Assembly (NCBI RefSeq): GCF_014652695.1
Contig: NZ_BMZH01000001.1
Location: forward strand, 124,001 to 188,000
Direction: 5' to 3'
Length of the DNA stretch: 64,000 nucleotides
DNA from: Algimonas arctica
Lineage (GTDB): Bacteria > Pseudomonadota > Alphaproteobacteria > Caulobacterales > Maricaulaceae
Positions within the stretch are counted from its first letter, which is position 1. Every line of letters begins with the position of its first letter. A model generated the notes under the pieces. It was not told the origin of the DNA. It saw only the letters and a list, made by a program, of their open reading frames with translations, and did no database searches. Positions 17,711 through 27,655 of this stretch are shown here, in pieces. The position numbers and the translations under genes are program-made.

Positions 17711-18588
17711 CAGAGGGAGCCTTCAAAGGCTTGATAAAGCGCTGTTAGGGCTGGGCCGGGAGGTTGGTCGGTGCGGTGACGAATGACGGTAAAGCCCAAA
17801 TGGCGGGCGCTGGTCTCAATCCACTCGCAGTGAGCGGCAAAGCGCGCCTGATAGTCTTCTTTCGCTCGTTCGGCGCGGCCCATCAGATAGGGTTTGAGCC
17901 AACCGCCAGGTGTTTGAAATTCGACACGCCCTTTGAAAGGAAAGCTTTCTTCTGCGGGGTCAATAATATGCAAAATAACCCCGGATGCTGGGCGCGCCGC
18001 TAGAGCCGCGAGTTTGGTCGGCCACGCGCCAGGTTCGGTTAGAAAGTCGCTGCAGAGTAAGAGTTTTGCATAGGCCGGAATTTTGCCGGTCAAGTTCACC
18101 ATGTCGCCGTCTGATCGCGCCAAGCGTTGTGCCAAACGTTCATAACCGACGCGCCCAGATCGCGGACGTTCGCTTTCCCCCAACACGGCGCAGCGTTCCC
18201 CGCCGCACATCAATAGCGAGGCTAGAGCGAGGGAAAGAACACTGGCCCGGTCCCGTTTTGTCGGGAGGGATTTATCGGATCGCCAGTCCATGCCCGGACC
18301 GCCGTCTCGCCAGAGATAGACGGAATTGGCTGCTTCCCATTCATTGTCGCGCACAAAAACCGCATCCCCACGGCCAGATCGCCGCCAGTCAATACGGTTG
18401 GCCGGATCGGACACATCATAGGGGCGGTATTGCCAGAAGCTCTCCCCCTGTCCGGCGCGGCGACGGCCATGCACACCCGCCGCGACCAATGCCGCCACAC
18501 GGTCGGCCTCGGCCAGCAACGCCGGATAGCCAGATGCTAAACGATCGGCGTCTTGTCTTAATGTGTGTGCAGCCGTCTGAACTGGCAT
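17710..18588 (-). CDS. DUF58 protein, MoxR partner
   Basis: At 292 residues it matches DUF58: the hallmark segment FWQYRPYDVSDPANRIDWRR is at 51-70, followed by a vWA-like fold. The metal-site position that usually reads DxSxS (DASPS in many relatives) here reads D-G-G-P-G at 95-99, so both serines are gone. DUF58 proteins are thought to present clients to the MoxR ATPase. It begins 5 bases after the moxR stop. Confidence 0.9.
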   Translation of the reverse strand: MPVQTAAHTLRQDADRLASGYPALLAEADRVAALVAAGVHGRRRAGQGESFWQYRPYDVSDPANRIDWRRSGRGDAVFVRDNEWEAANSVYLWRDGGPGMDWRSDKSLPTKRDRASVLSLALASLLMCGGERCAVLGESERPRSGRVGYERLAQRLARSDGDMVNLTGKIPAYAKLLLCSDFLTEPGAWPTKLAALAARPASGVILHIIDPAEESFPFKGRVEFQTPGGWLKPYLMGRAERAKEDYQARFAAHCEWIETSARHLGFTVIRHRTDQPPGPALTALYQAFEGSL

Positions 18589-18593
18589 GATAT

Positions 18594-19598
18594 CTATCTG
18601 ATACGATCCACAAGGCGCGCGACAGTGTCGTCAATCGTCGCCCCCTCGGCGCGGGCCGCAAAGCTCAACGCCATCCGGTGTCGCAAAACGGGTCCGGCCA
18701 GATCAATCACGTCATCAACGGACGGCGAAACACGTCCATCAATCAAGGCCTTGGCGCGTGTGGCGAGCATCAAGGCTTGTCCTGCGCGCGGCCCCGGGCC
18801 CCAAGCGACAGTCTTGCGGATGACTTCATCTTCTGATTGATCCGGACGGGCATTGCGCACGAGCGTCAGGATTGCGTCCAGCACAGTTTCACCGACTGGC
18901 AATTGCCGAACGAGTGCCTGCATATCCATAAGGGCTTTCGCCGTCATCGCTTTCTTAGCGGCTGGCAAAGTCGATCCGGTTGTGGCGATCAAAATATCGC
19001 GCTCGGTTGCAAGTTCTGGGAAGCCGACATCAATTTGAAATAAGAAGCGGTCAAGCTGGGCTTCGGGCAGCGGGTATGTGCCTTCTTGCTCAATGGGGTT
19101 TTGTGTCGCGAGAACGTGAAAGGGTTTGGGCAGCGCGTGCGGTTTGCCTGCGATGGTTACGGAGCGTTCTTGCATCGCTTGCAGCAGCGCGGATTGGGTG
19201 CGCGGGCTGGCGCGGTTGATTTCGTCCGCCATCAGCAATTGCGTGAAGACCGGGCCTTTGATGAAACGGAAATTGCGTTTTCCATCTTCATCCTGTTCGA
19301 GCACCTCAGACCCGAGAATATCGGCGGGCATAAGGTCAGGGGTAAATTGGATGCGCGAATCTTTGAGACCCAAAACGGTGCTAAGGGTTTCGACAAGCAA
19401 TGTTTTCGCCAATCCCGGAACCCCGACGAGCAGCGCATGTCCGCCTGACAGGATGGCTGCGAGGGCGAGATCAACGACTCGATCTTGACCATAAATGACC
19501 TCGCCAATATTCGTTCTCACGCTATTGAGAGTCTGCACAGCGTCTTGTGCCGCCTTTTCTGTGGCGGAATCGACTGCGGTGTCGAGGATTTGGCCCAT
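18594..19598 (-). CDS. moxR: MoxR-family AAA+ ATPase
   Basis: The 334-residue AAA+ protein has Walker A GVPGLAKT, Walker B LLMADEINRASPR with the downstream LLQAMQER, and the ATQNPIEQEGTYPLPEAQLDRF segment found in all MoxR proteins. MoxR ATPases act with vWA proteins as chaperones that activate enzymes or mature envelope complexes. It is the first gene of the four-gene minus-strand operon and diverges from the DUF1285 gene across 67 bases. Confidence 0.96.
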   Translation of the reverse strand: MGQILDTAVDSATEKAAQDAVQTLNSVRTNIGEVIYGQDRVVDLALAAILSGGHALLVGVPGLAKTLLVETLSTVLGLKDSRIQFTPDLMPADILGSEVLEQDEDGKRNFRFIKGPVFTQLLMADEINRASPRTQSALLQAMQERSVTIAGKPHALPKPFHVLATQNPIEQEGTYPLPEAQLDRFLFQIDVGFPELATERDILIATTGSTLPAAKKAMTAKALMDMQALVRQLPVGETVLDAILTLVRNARPDQSEDEVIRKTVAWGPGPRAGQALMLATRAKALIDGRVSPSVDDVIDLAGPVLRHRMALSFAARAEGATIDDTVARLVDRIR

Positions 19599-19665
19599 TG
19601 TGCGTGTCCGTGCGTAACCTATCTGTTAGACCGCGTAACAATGCACTCGCCGACGGGAAAGGCCC

Positions 19666-20259
19666 ATGACCATCGAAAACACGTTAAATGAAGGTAAGTC
19701 GCCCTTTTCTCTCCAAGATTTGATGGAGGCGCTGGCGGATACGTCGGGCGGCGAGCGTCCGGTTGAACGCTGGAACCCTGATTATTGCGGTGAAATGGAC
19801 CTCATCATCAAGGCAGATGGGAGTTGGTGGCACGAAGGCTCACGGATTACCCGCCGGGGCATGGTCGATCTGTTCGCGTCTGTCCTGCGCAAGGATGAAG
19901 ATGGTCGAACGTATTTGGTCACACCAGTTGAGAAGTTGGGTGTGCAGGTCGAGCGCGCGCACTTCTTAGCGATTCGGGTTGATGCAACAGGTGAGGGTGA
20001 GGCGCAGCGCTTGTTTTTCAAAACCAACCTCGGCGAAACTGTTGAAGCCGGATCGGACCACCCGATCCGTGTGGAAACCGATGAAAAGACTATGGAGCCG
20101 GATCCTTACGTTGGAGTGCGCGGGCGGCTCGAGGCCGCTATTACGCGCGCCGTGTTTTATGAGTTAGTCGATTTAGCGGTCGAGACCGACGGCACGCTCG
20201 GCGTTTGGGCGGGCGGTCAATTCTTCCCATTGGGGCCAAAAGGGGCGCATGCCGCGTGA
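19666..20259 (+). CDS. DUF1285 protein
   Basis: The 197-residue protein carries the DUF1285 signature RWNPDYCGEMDL, GSWWHEGSRITRRGMVDLF and YLVTPVEKLGV. The family is common next to moxR and the NUDIX/CCA genes in alphaproteobacteria and has no assigned reaction. The stop overlaps the NUDIX gene start as GTGA. Confidence 0.9.
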   Translation: MTIENTLNEGKSPFSLQDLMEALADTSGGERPVERWNPDYCGEMDLIIKADGSWWHEGSRITRRGMVDLFASVLRKDEDGRTYLVTPVEKLGVQVERAHFLAIRVDATGEGEAQRLFFKTNLGETVEAGSDHPIRVETDEKTMEPDPYVGVRGRLEAAITRAVFYELVDLAVETDGTLGVWAGGQFFPLGPKGAHAA

Positions 20260-20861
20260 GCGATTGGATTGAAGAGAAGCTGCGCGACGCATTTTTGCCG
20301 ATCCGCATCACGGATGGCACGGACGCGATTACACGTGATACGCAACGGGTTGCCGCTGTCTTGCTCCCGTTCGTGAAACGCGAGAGCGGCTGGCATTTGA
20401 TCTACACCCAACGCCCCGAAACCATGCCCAATCATGCCGGACAGATTAGTTTTCCGGGGGGGAAGGCGGAAAAAGGAGAAACTGTTCTCACCGCCGCCTT
20501 GCGCGAAACACAGGAAGAAATCGGTCTGCTGCGTGACGCGATCGAGATTATCGGCCGTCTGCCGTCATTTGATGCAACGGGACATTTTCGTATCACGCCC
20601 TTTGCCGCCATTATCGATCCGGATGCGGCGTTGATTATTGACGAACACGAAGTCGCTGAAGCGTTTGAAGTGCCGCTCGAGTTCCTTATGAATCCCGACA
20701 ATCATGTTGCCAAACCCGTCACGTTCGACGGGGAAACCTTCATCGTATATTATATGCCCTATACAGGGGAGGATGATGTTGAACGGAACATTTGGGGCAT
20801 GACGGCCGGGATGACGCGGCGCGTATGGCACCGCGGGTTTAATCCGTCAGGCGTCGAGTAG
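20256..20861 (+). CDS. NUDIX hydrolase, CoA pyrophosphatase-like
   Basis: The 201-residue protein starts at GTG 20256, which overlaps the DUF1285 stop. The NUDIX box is GGKAEKGE then about 8 residues and RETQEEIGL. Just before it lies QISFPGGKAE, and upstream LIYTQRPETMPNHAGQ matches the UPF0035 extension of CoA pyrophosphatases (YeaB/NudL type). These split CoA and acyl-CoA into 4'-phosphopantetheine and 3',5'-ADP. The exact substrate is inferred from the family. Confidence 0.9.
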   Translation: MSDWIEEKLRDAFLPIRITDGTDAITRDTQRVAAVLLPFVKRESGWHLIYTQRPETMPNHAGQISFPGGKAEKGETVLTAALRETQEEIGLLRDAIEIIGRLPSFDATGHFRITPFAAIIDPDAALIIDEHEVAEAFEVPLEFLMNPDNHVAKPVTFDGETFIVYYMPYTGEDDVERNIWGMTAGMTRRVWHRGFNPSGVE

Positions 20862-20897
20862 CCGCATTGCGATCTTGTCGCGCTCTGTCGCTGGGGT

Positions 20898-22139
20898 ATG
20901 AACGCTGTAATGTCTGATCCGAGCCAAACCTTCCCATTTTTAACTGACGCAGGCGCGAACGCCATATTGGCGGCGCTGCCAGAGGGCTCGACCCGGTTTG
21001 TCGGCGGCTGCATTCGCAATGCGCTGTGGGGGCTGCCGGTCGCCGATATCGATATGGCCACGCAATTGTCGCCCCAAGAGGTGCAGACGGCGCTGAAAGC
21101 GGCGAAGATTAAAACGGTTCCAACCGGAGTATCTCACGGCACATTGACGGCGGTTGTGTCCAGAAAACCCTATGAAATCACAACCTTGCGCCGCGACGTT
21201 GAAACCGATGGGCGCCGCGCCGTCATCGCCTATACCCAAGATTGGGCCGAAGATGCGCAGCGCCGCGACTTCACCGTCAACGCGCTTTACGCCGATGCTG
21301 CGGGAGAGATTTACGATCCGACAGGCGAGGGGCTTAAAGATATAAAGGCGCGGCGCTTTCGTTTTGTCGGAGATGCGGATGCGCGCGTGCGTGAAGATTA
21401 TTTGCGAATCTTACGGCTGTTTCGCTTTGTCGCTTGGTATGGCGATGACGCCAAGATCACTAAAGAAGCGCTGTCGGCCTGCCGCGAAAACCGACGCGGG
21501 TTGAAATCCTTGTCGGCAGAGCGCGTCTGGTCAGAGACCAAAAAACTTCTGTCGGCCCCCGACCCCGTCCGCTCAATTCGCATCATGTTGCAACAAGAGC
21601 TGCTCGACACGCTGCTGCCCGAAGCCAGCAATGTTGATGGATTGGTGGCGCTCATTGCGTTGGAAGCCCGCGAAGGGATCAAGCCTGATCCACTCTTGCG
21701 CTTAATGGCCATGATGGGGCGGGACGCGCTGTCGGCTGCCTTACTGGCGAAACGGTTGAAATTGTCGAACAAAGAAGCCGCGAGGATCAAAGACTGGGCG
21801 TCAAATGCCGAAAACTTGTCGCATGATATGCCAGAGCGCGCTCAGAGGCAGGCTATTTACCGCGCGGGCCAACAAGTGATTATAGATCGCGCGCGTTTGC
21901 GGGCCGCCGGGGCTGAAGATGCGATTAAATCTACGCAGTGGATGGGGCTGGCTGATCTCGCGATGGGCTGGACGCCGCCGACATTCCCGGTGCGCGGGGC
22001 AGACCTCCTCTCGGCAGGCGTGCCCAAAGGCCCGAAACTCGGGAAAGCCCTCACAGCGCTAGAAGCGCTCTGGGTTCGGTCAGGATTTTCAACGGCAAAG
22101 CCGCAGCTTCTCGCGGCTCTCAAACTACTAGGCTATTAA
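20898..22139 (+). CDS. cca: CCA tRNA nucleotidyltransferase
   Basis: The 413-residue class II nucleotidyltransferase shows FVGGCIRNALWG (the phosphate-binding GG), DIDMAT (metal aspartates), RRDFTVNALY, and VREDYLRILRLFRF, in the order of CCA-adding enzymes/poly(A) polymerases. It builds or repairs the 3' CCA end of tRNAs. A second ATG four codons in (20910) is possible. It follows the NUDIX gene by 36 bases and is followed by the GST gene after 1 base. Confidence 0.93.
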   Translation: MNAVMSDPSQTFPFLTDAGANAILAALPEGSTRFVGGCIRNALWGLPVADIDMATQLSPQEVQTALKAAKIKTVPTGVSHGTLTAVVSRKPYEITTLRRDVETDGRRAVIAYTQDWAEDAQRRDFTVNALYADAAGEIYDPTGEGLKDIKARRFRFVGDADARVREDYLRILRLFRFVAWYGDDAKITKEALSACRENRRGLKSLSAERVWSETKKLLSAPDPVRSIRIMLQQELLDTLLPEASNVDGLVALIALEAREGIKPDPLLRLMAMMGRDALSAALLAKRLKLSNKEAARIKDWASNAENLSHDMPERAQRQAIYRAGQQVIIDRARLRAAGAEDAIKSTQWMGLADLAMGWTPPTFPVRGADLLSAGVPKGPKLGKALTALEALWVRSGFSTAKPQLLAALKLLGY

Positions 22140-22140
22140 T

Positions 22141-22785
22141 ATGGCGCTGAAGCTTTTCATCGGGAACTATAATTATTCCAGCTGGTCGCTGCGGCCTTGG
22201 CTAATTCTGCGAAAAATGGAGGTTCCGTTCCAAACTGAATTGGTCGATCTCGACGTGCCGGGCTACAAAGAGCGCTTACTGGAAATCAGCCCGATGGGTA
22301 CGGTCCCTGTGCTAGACGTGAATGATGAGCGCATTCCCGACAGTCTCGCAATCGCTGAGTTTTGCGCCAAAATGGTCCCGAATCTCTGGCCAAGAGACGA
22401 AGTCGATCGCGCCGAAGCGCGCCGCGTCACGCATTTAATGCATGAAGGCTTCGATGCACTACGTCGCGAAGCCCCAATGAATTTGAAACGCCGCACAGAG
22501 GGGCCAATGCCTCAGGCTTGCCTTGAGGACGCGGCGACCATCGTAGAAATGTGGGATGACCTGTTATCGAAGCATGACGGGCCTTATCTGTTCAATGAGT
22601 GGTCAATTGCGGATGCGTTTTACGCGCCTGTGGCGACGCGATTCGAAAGCTACGGCTTGCCGCGTTCGCACCGCTCAGACACATATATCTCCGAGCTGAT
22701 GAGTGATGGGCATTTCCAAGACTGGGAAGCGCTCGCCTTTGCTGAAACTCACGTCTTGCCAGACACGGATGCCGTCAATGCGTGA
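22141..22785 (+). CDS. Glutathione S-transferase family protein
   Basis: The 214-residue protein has the thioredoxin-like N-domain with YNYSSWSLRPWL (a Ser near the usual catalytic position), SPMGTVPVL (the cis-Pro that holds glutathione) and DSLAIAEF, then an all-helical C-domain. It belongs with the GstA/Zeta-like soluble GSTs. The substrate is unknown. Its last 8 bases overlap the apt start. Confidence 0.88.
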   Translation: MALKLFIGNYNYSSWSLRPWLILRKMEVPFQTELVDLDVPGYKERLLEISPMGTVPVLDVNDERIPDSLAIAEFCAKMVPNLWPRDEVDRAEARRVTHLMHEGFDALRREAPMNLKRRTEGPMPQACLEDAATIVEMWDDLLSKHDGPYLFNEWSIADAFYAPVATRFESYGLPRSHRSDTYISELMSDGHFQDWEALAFAETHVLPDTDAVNA

Positions 22786-23308
22786 TCTAAAAGCGGCCAT
22801 CCGAACGGTGCCGAACTTCCCTAAACCGGGCGTCCAGTACCGAGACATAACAACTTTGCTCGCGGATCCTGAGGCGCTTGCTGAGTCGGTCAAACGCCTC
22901 GCCGCGCCTTACCGTGATGCGGGGTTGACCGCCGTCGCGGGGATTGACGCGCGCGGCTTTATCTTTGGCACAGCTGTGGCGATAGAATTAGGCGTTGGTT
23001 TCATTCCTGTTCGTAAGGCCGGAAAATTGCCGTTTGAGACGTTAGAGCAGGATTATGCGCTCGAATATGGACGCGACACGCTACAAATTCACGCCGATGC
23101 GGCGGATGCAGGCGATAAAGTCCTGCTGGTCGATGATTTGATCGCCACAGGCGGCACGGCGGGCGCAGCTGTATCTTTGCTGCGCCGGACGGGCTGTGAG
23201 GTTGTCGGGGCTGCGTTCCTCGTGGACCTGCCGGATCTGGGCGGCGCAGATTTGATTAAGGCGATGGACGTTCCGGTGACGTCCTTAGTCGCATTCGAGG
23301 GCGACTGA
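22778..23308 (+). CDS. apt: Adenine phosphoribosyltransferase
   Basis: The 176-residue enzyme salvages adenine to AMP with PRPP. The start ATG 22778 overlaps the end of the GST gene and gives the standard MRDLKAAIRTVPNFPKPG. FRDITT-like YRDITTLL, GIDARGFIFG, and the PRPP loop VLLVDDLIATGGTA are all present. It converges on ychF with 2 bases between stops. Confidence 0.97.
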   Translation: MRDLKAAIRTVPNFPKPGVQYRDITTLLADPEALAESVKRLAAPYRDAGLTAVAGIDARGFIFGTAVAIELGVGFIPVRKAGKLPFETLEQDYALEYGRDTLQIHADAADAGDKVLLVDDLIATGGTAGAAVSLLRRTGCEVVGAAFLVDLPDLGGADLIKAMDVPVTSLVAFEGD

Positions 23309-23310
23309 CT

Positions 23311-24408
23311 TTAGACGTTAAACTTGAACAGCATGATGTCGCCGTCTTTGACAATATAGGTCTTGCCTTCTTGGCGGACTTTGCCGGCGTCTTTTGCGCC
23401 TTGTTCGCCGCCATGAGCGATATAATCGTCATAGGCTGTCGTTTCGGCTTTGATGAAACCTTTTTCAAAATCGCCGTGAATGACGCCCGCACATTTCGGT
23501 GCGGTCCAGCCATCGATAAAGGTCCAAGCACGGGCTTCTTTCGGCCCGACGGTGAAATAGGTCTGGAGGCCGAGTAGGGCATAGCCCGCACGGATGAGGC
23601 GGTTAAGGCCGGGTTCTTCGAGACCGATCGCGTCCAAATATTCAGCCTGCTCTTCATCTTCTAGAACAGCCATTTCCGATTCGATTTGCGCCGAAATGGC
23701 GACCGCTTGCGCGCCTTCGGATTTGGCATGGGCCATGACTTTGTCACTAAACGCATTGCCCGTCGCGGCGCTGTCTTCATCGACATTGGCGACATAGAGC
23801 ACGGGTTTGGATGTGAGCAGCTGGAGCATGGCCCAAGCTTTCTTGTCGTCTTCGTCAATTTCGACCGTGCGCGCGGGTTTGCCGTCTTCGAGCACCGCAA
23901 TGGCCGTCTCAATGAGACGCATCGTCTGGATGGCCTCTTTGTCGTTTTGCTTGAGCTTCTTATCCAGACCGGGTTTGCGCTTCTCAAGGCTTTCCAGATC
24001 CGCCAGCATTAGCTCTGTTTCAATGGTCTCAAAATCTGACATCGGGTCGATGCGACCATCGACATGGGTGATGTCATCATCTTCGAAACAGCGCAGGACA
24101 TAGACGACGGCGTCGGTTTCGCGGATGTTGGCGAGGAACTGGTTGCCCATGCCTTCACCCTTGGAGGCACCCTTTACGAGGCCCGCAATATCAACAAAGT
24201 TCATACGCGCAGGGATGATCGACGCTGATCCGCCGATTTTGGCGATAATGTCGAGGCGCGGTTCAGGCACAGCCACGTCGCCGACATTAGGCTCAATGGT
24301 GCAGAACGGGTAGTTCGCCGCCTGTGCATTGGCAGTTTTGGTCAACGCATTGAAAAGCGTTGATTTTCCGACGTTGGGCAAGCCAACAATGCCGCATTTG
24401 AAACCCAT
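23311..24408 (-). CDS. ychF: Redox-regulated ATPase YchF (Obg family)
   Basis: The 365-residue P-loop protein starts [17 protein letters not shown]. The NVGKST P-loop, [15 protein letters not shown]3 region and C-terminal TGS domain ([12 protein letters not shown]) match YchF/OLA1, which hydrolyses ATP, binds ribosomes and has a role in oxidative stress. It is the last gene of the prs-rplY-pth-ychF minus-strand group. Confidence 0.97.
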   Translation of the reverse strand: MGFKCGIVGLPNVGKSTLFNALTKTANAQAANYPFCTIEPNVGDVAVPEPRLDIIAKIGGSASIIPARMNFVDIAGLVKGASKGEGMGNQFLANIRETDAVVYVLRCFEDDDITHVDGRIDPMSDFETIETELMLADLESLEKRKPGLDKKLKQNDKEAIQTMRLIETAIAVLEDGKPARTVEIDEDDKKAWAMLQLLTSKPVLYVANVDEDSAATGNAFSDKVMAHAKSEGAQAVAISAQIESEMAVLEDEEQAEYLDAIGLEEPGLNRLIRAGYALLGLQTYFTVGPKEARAWTFIDGWTAPKCAGVIHGDFEKGFIKAETTAYDDYIAHGGEQGAKDAGKVRQEGKTYIVKDGDIMLFKFNV

Positions 24409-24414
24409 GATGAG

Positions 24415-24987
24415 CTACCTTGCTATATATTCTGCGACTCGGTTCTGAAACAGATCCGTCGCGCCACTCGCTAATTTATCGGCATAACGGCCAATGCCGT
24501 TGCACATATCATCGCGTAAATTGATTTCGTCTTTGGCAAATCCTGAGAGGACGTAGCCGGAGACGCGGTCCTTATGTCCCGGATGGCCGATACCGAGGCG
24601 GATACGTTGAAAGTCGGGGCCGCCGCACATTTGGTTGATCGATTTCAGGCCGTTATGGCCCGCTAACCCGCCGCCCATTTTGACGCGCACTTTTCCCGGG
24701 GCAATGTCGAGCTCGTCATGAAAGACAGTCACGTCGGATAAGGGGATTTTATAAAAGGCCATCGCCTTTTGTACCGACAAGCCAGACTTGTTCATAAATG
24801 TCGTGGGTTTGAGGATGAGGACTTTTTCGTCCCCAATCATGCCGGTTCTTGCGAGACCCGAAAACTTGGCCTGTTCAGGGCCAAATTTATGGTCGTCAGC
24901 AATCGCGTCGACGACCATGAAGCCGATATTATGACGGTCGAGCGCGTGTTTCGCGCCCGGATTGCCAAGGCCGACCCAGAGCTTCAT
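24415..24987 (-). CDS. pth: Peptidyl-tRNA hydrolase
   Basis: Pth frees tRNA from stalled peptidyl-tRNA. The start at 24987 (MKLWVGLGNPG) is preferred: it has a strong TAAGGAG site 9 bases upstream and gives 190 residues, the usual size. An upstream ATG at 25041 overlaps the rplY stop (TAATG) and would add 18 residues, a possible coupled start. RHNIGFMVVDAI holds the catalytic His, and KPTTFMNKSG and FHDELDI complete the site. Confidence 0.95.
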   Translation of the reverse strand: MKLWVGLGNPGAKHALDRHNIGFMVVDAIADDHKFGPEQAKFSGLARTGMIGDEKVLILKPTTFMNKSGLSVQKAMAFYKIPLSDVTVFHDELDIAPGKVRVKMGGGLAGHNGLKSINQMCGGPDFQRIRLGIGHPGHKDRVSGYVLSGFAKDEINLRDDMCNGIGRYADKLASGATDLFQNRVAEYIAR

Positions 24988-25040
24988 GGTCTGGGTCTCC
25001 TTAAGCGATGGCTCCGCTTTGCGGCGTAGCCAGCCGAACA

Positions 25041-25685
25041 TTACTCAGAGTCAGCTTCGTCAGTCTGCCCAGTTGCAGGAACGGCAGCCGCATCGACTTC
25101 GTCTTCATCAGTCGCTTCGACTTCAACACGTGACGCAATCATAGTCGCGATGGTGAAATCGCGGTCCGTGATTGTTGGTTTGACGCCTTTTGGCAACGTG
25201 ATGTCTGAAATGTGGATCGCATCACCAATATCAAGTTTGGAGATGTCAGCTTCGATGCTGTCCGGAATGCTACCCGCCGGGCATTTCACTTCGATGCTGT
25301 AACGCACGACGTTCAATGTGCCGTTGGCTTTCATGCCTGGTGACTCTTCTTCGCCGATAAAGTTCACTGTGACTTCAACGTCGATCAGGGTCTTATTGGT
25401 CACGCGGTAAAAATCGACGTGAACAGGGAAGTCTGTGACAGGGTGGAATTGAACGTCTTTTGTAAAGACCTTCTGGTTTTTGCCTTCGTGGGACAATTCG
25501 ATCATGGAGCCGAGGAAGTCGCCGGTGTTCAGCGCTTTCAAAACTTCATTCATTTTCACGGCTACAGAAACAGCGGCTTCATCGCCACCATAGATGACGC
25601 CGGGAACTTTACCGTCGCGGCGTGCCGCGCGGGCATTCCCGGTTCCAGTTTCTTCGCGAACGACAACGTCAAGAACAACGCTCAT
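25041..25685 (-). CDS. rplY: 50S ribosomal protein L25 (Ctc-type)
   Basis: The 214-residue protein has the L25 RNA-binding domain at about 1-95 (ARRDGKVPGVIYGGDE) and the C-terminal TL5/Ctc domain with SIEVKCPAGSIP, ending in an acidic tail (TDEDEVDAAA). It binds 5S rRNA. The acidic low-complexity tail is common in the long form. It lies downstream of prs with a terminator between, so it likely also has its own promoter. Confidence 0.96.
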   Translation of the reverse strand: MSVVLDVVVREETGTGNARAARRDGKVPGVIYGGDEAAVSVAVKMNEVLKALNTGDFLGSMIELSHEGKNQKVFTKDVQFHPVTDFPVHVDFYRVTNKTLIDVEVTVNFIGEEESPGMKANGTLNVVRYSIEVKCPAGSIPDSIEADISKLDIGDAIHISDITLPKGVKPTITDRDFTIATMIASRVEVEATDEDEVDAAAVPATGQTDEADSE

Positions 25686-25699
25686 GGGTCTATCCTAGT

Positions 25700-25743
25700 A
25701 ATTTAAAAAATGAACCGCCCCCAGAGATATCTGAACGGGCGGT
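25700..25743 (-). terminator. Rho-independent terminator after prs
   Basis: On the minus strand ACCGCCC (25743-25737) pairs with GGGCGGT (25720-25714), and the stem is followed by TCATTTTTTAAA. It lies between prs and rplY and points in their direction, so it can limit readthrough from prs into rplY. Confidence 0.7.
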
Positions 25744-25826
25744 CACGAATAGCGATTACGCTATCCAAATCCGGTTGCGCGCGGCCATACCCAACGAGTC
25801 GAGCCGACGCAAGTGTTTGCGTCAGC

Positions 25827-26768
25827 CTACTCAAACAGTTTTGATACGGATTCATCATTCGCAATACGGCGAATGGCTTCTCCGAGAAGTTTTGAGGAGG
25901 ATAATTCGCGAATCTTGTCGCACGCCTTGACGGCATCAGGTTGTGCAATCGTGTCGAGAATGACGACTTCTTTCAATTCGCTATTGGTAATGCGCTCGAC
26001 AGCCGGGCCAGACAGTACACCATGCGTAATGTAGGCTGAGACAGAACTGGCCCCATGATCCTTTAAGGCGGCGGCCGCATTGCTGATCGTGCCACCTGAG
26101 TCGATAATGTCATCATAAATGATGCAATTGCGTCCTGCGACGTCGCCGATGATGTTCATAACTTCGCTTTCGCCGGCTTTGGGACGGCGTTTGTCAACGA
26201 TGGCAATGTCAGCGTTGAACATTTTCGCGATGGATCGCGTCCGCACCACGCCGCCTGTATCAGGGGAGACAAACATAATGTCTTTGCGGGTTTTGGCAGA
26301 ATATTGTTCTTTAATGTCACTGATAAAGACGGGCTGGGCGAACAGGTTATCCGTTGGGATATCGAAGAAACCCTGAATTTGTCCGGCGTGAAGATCAACG
26401 GTAAGAACACGGTGAGCGCCCGCTTTGCTAATCAGGTTCGCGACTAGTTTTGCTGAAATCGGGGTGCGACCGCCTGTTTTTCTGTCCTGACGGGCATAAC
26501 CAAAATAGGGGATGACCGCTGTAATCCGCTGAGCCGAGGCGCGAACAAGCGCATCAATCAAGATGAGCAGCTCCATCAAATGGTCATTTGCCGGGGCGCT
26601 CGTGGGTTGGATTAGAAAGATATCCTCGCCGCGCACATTCTCATTGATCCGTGCGAATATTTCTTGATCCCTGAACCGTTCGATATCGATATCGGTTAAG
26701 GGGACATCGAGGACGTCGGCAATATCCCGCGCGAGCGCGACATTCGCTGTTCCGCTGATGAGCTTCAT
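25827..26768 (-). CDS. prs: Ribose-phosphate pyrophosphokinase
   Basis: The 313-residue enzyme makes PRPP from ribose 5-phosphate and [48 protein letters not shown] and the PRPP loop [12 protein letters not shown] are all conserved. PRPP feeds apt nearby as well as nucleotide and histidine synthesis. The length is standard. Confidence 0.98.
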   Translation of the reverse strand: MKLISGTANVALARDIADVLDVPLTDIDIERFRDQEIFARINENVRGEDIFLIQPTSAPANDHLMELLILIDALVRASAQRITAVIPYFGYARQDRKTGGRTPISAKLVANLISKAGAHRVLTVDLHAGQIQGFFDIPTDNLFAQPVFISDIKEQYSAKTRKDIMFVSPDTGGVVRTRSIAKMFNADIAIVDKRRPKAGESEVMNIIGDVAGRNCIIYDDIIDSGGTISNAAAALKDHGASSVSAYITHGVLSGPAVERITNSELKEVVILDTIAQPDAVKACDKIRELSSSKLLGEAIRRIANDESVSKLFE

Positions 26769-26905
26769 GGCGGTCCCTTCCCAAGGACTGAGTGAGCGCT
26801 CCCCTAGCGCCCCACATGCGGGCTGTAAATCACGGGGGGCAAAAATTCGTGGGGTTATGTAGGGTTATCGAGTCTGTGAGGCCCCTGAGCCAATCGTATC
26901 TGACA

Positions 26906-27655
26906 TTAGTGAGGTAAGACGATTGCGGAGATATTTCGCCCATAGCCTTCCAAACCCTGATGGGTGTTGCGGCGGTACGAAAAGAATTTCGCCTCATCGG
27001 CATATGTACACTGTCCGACCCAATTCCGGTTTTCGACACCGCAATCCGCGAGCCGTGACAGGATAAAGGCAGGTAGGTCAAAGTGGGGGATGCCCGAAGG
27101 GCCAGAGACGAAATATTTGGCATAGTCTGCGTTTACGTCGGTGAACTCCGCCATAAAGGCGTCTCCGGCTTCATAATTCGGTTGGCTAATGCAGGGGCCA
27201 AGAACCGCAGAAATGTTGTCTGGGTGTGCGCCCACCTCACACATCGCGGCAATCGTGCTCTCGACAATGCCGGACAGCGCCCCCCGCCATCCAGCGTGAC
27301 AGGCCGCAATCACGCCTGCGTCTGTATCCTCTAATAGAAGAGGTCCGCAGTCAGCCGATTGCGCGGATATCGCGAGACCGGGTGTTTTTGTGACCAACCC
27401 ATCAGCGCGGATCGGCTCTGTCGGTGGCGATTCGATGATTTCGACATCGTCGCTATGGATTTGACGCAGGCTTACCAAGTGACCGGCGCCTAAGGCCTCG
27501 CACACGAGGGCGCGGTTCTGGTTCACGGCCTCTGGGTCATCGCCGGAATACAAGCCTGTGTTCAAAGAGGCATAGATTCCCGTGGAGACGCCCCCTTGCC
27601 GACCCGCAAATAGGTGGCGTGATTTTAGGTTTGGGTGAGTAGTAAATATGGTCAC
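26906..27655 (-). CDS. pgeF: Polyphenol oxidase/purine nucleoside phosphorylase family (YfiH, laccase domain)
   Basis: The 249-residue protein has the zinc/copper site residues of the DUF152 family: QIHSDDV, SAQSADCGPLL and CHAGWRG, then GPCISQPNYE. Family members phosphorolyse or deaminate purine nucleosides, and a peptidoglycan-editing role has been reported for E. coli YfiH. It overlaps midA by 4 bases and belongs to the lgt-midA-pgeF group usual in alphaproteobacteria. Confidence 0.92.
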   Translation of the reverse strand: MTIFTTHPNLKSRHLFAGRQGGVSTGIYASLNTGLYSGDDPEAVNQNRALVCEALGAGHLVSLRQIHSDDVEIIESPPTEPIRADGLVTKTPGLAISAQSADCGPLLLEDTDAGVIAACHAGWRGALSGIVESTIAAMCEVGAHPDNISAVLGPCISQPNYEAGDAFMAEFTDVNADYAKYFVSGPSGIPHFDLPAFILSRLADCGVENRNWVGQCTYADEAKFFSYRRNTHQGLEGYGRNISAIVLPH

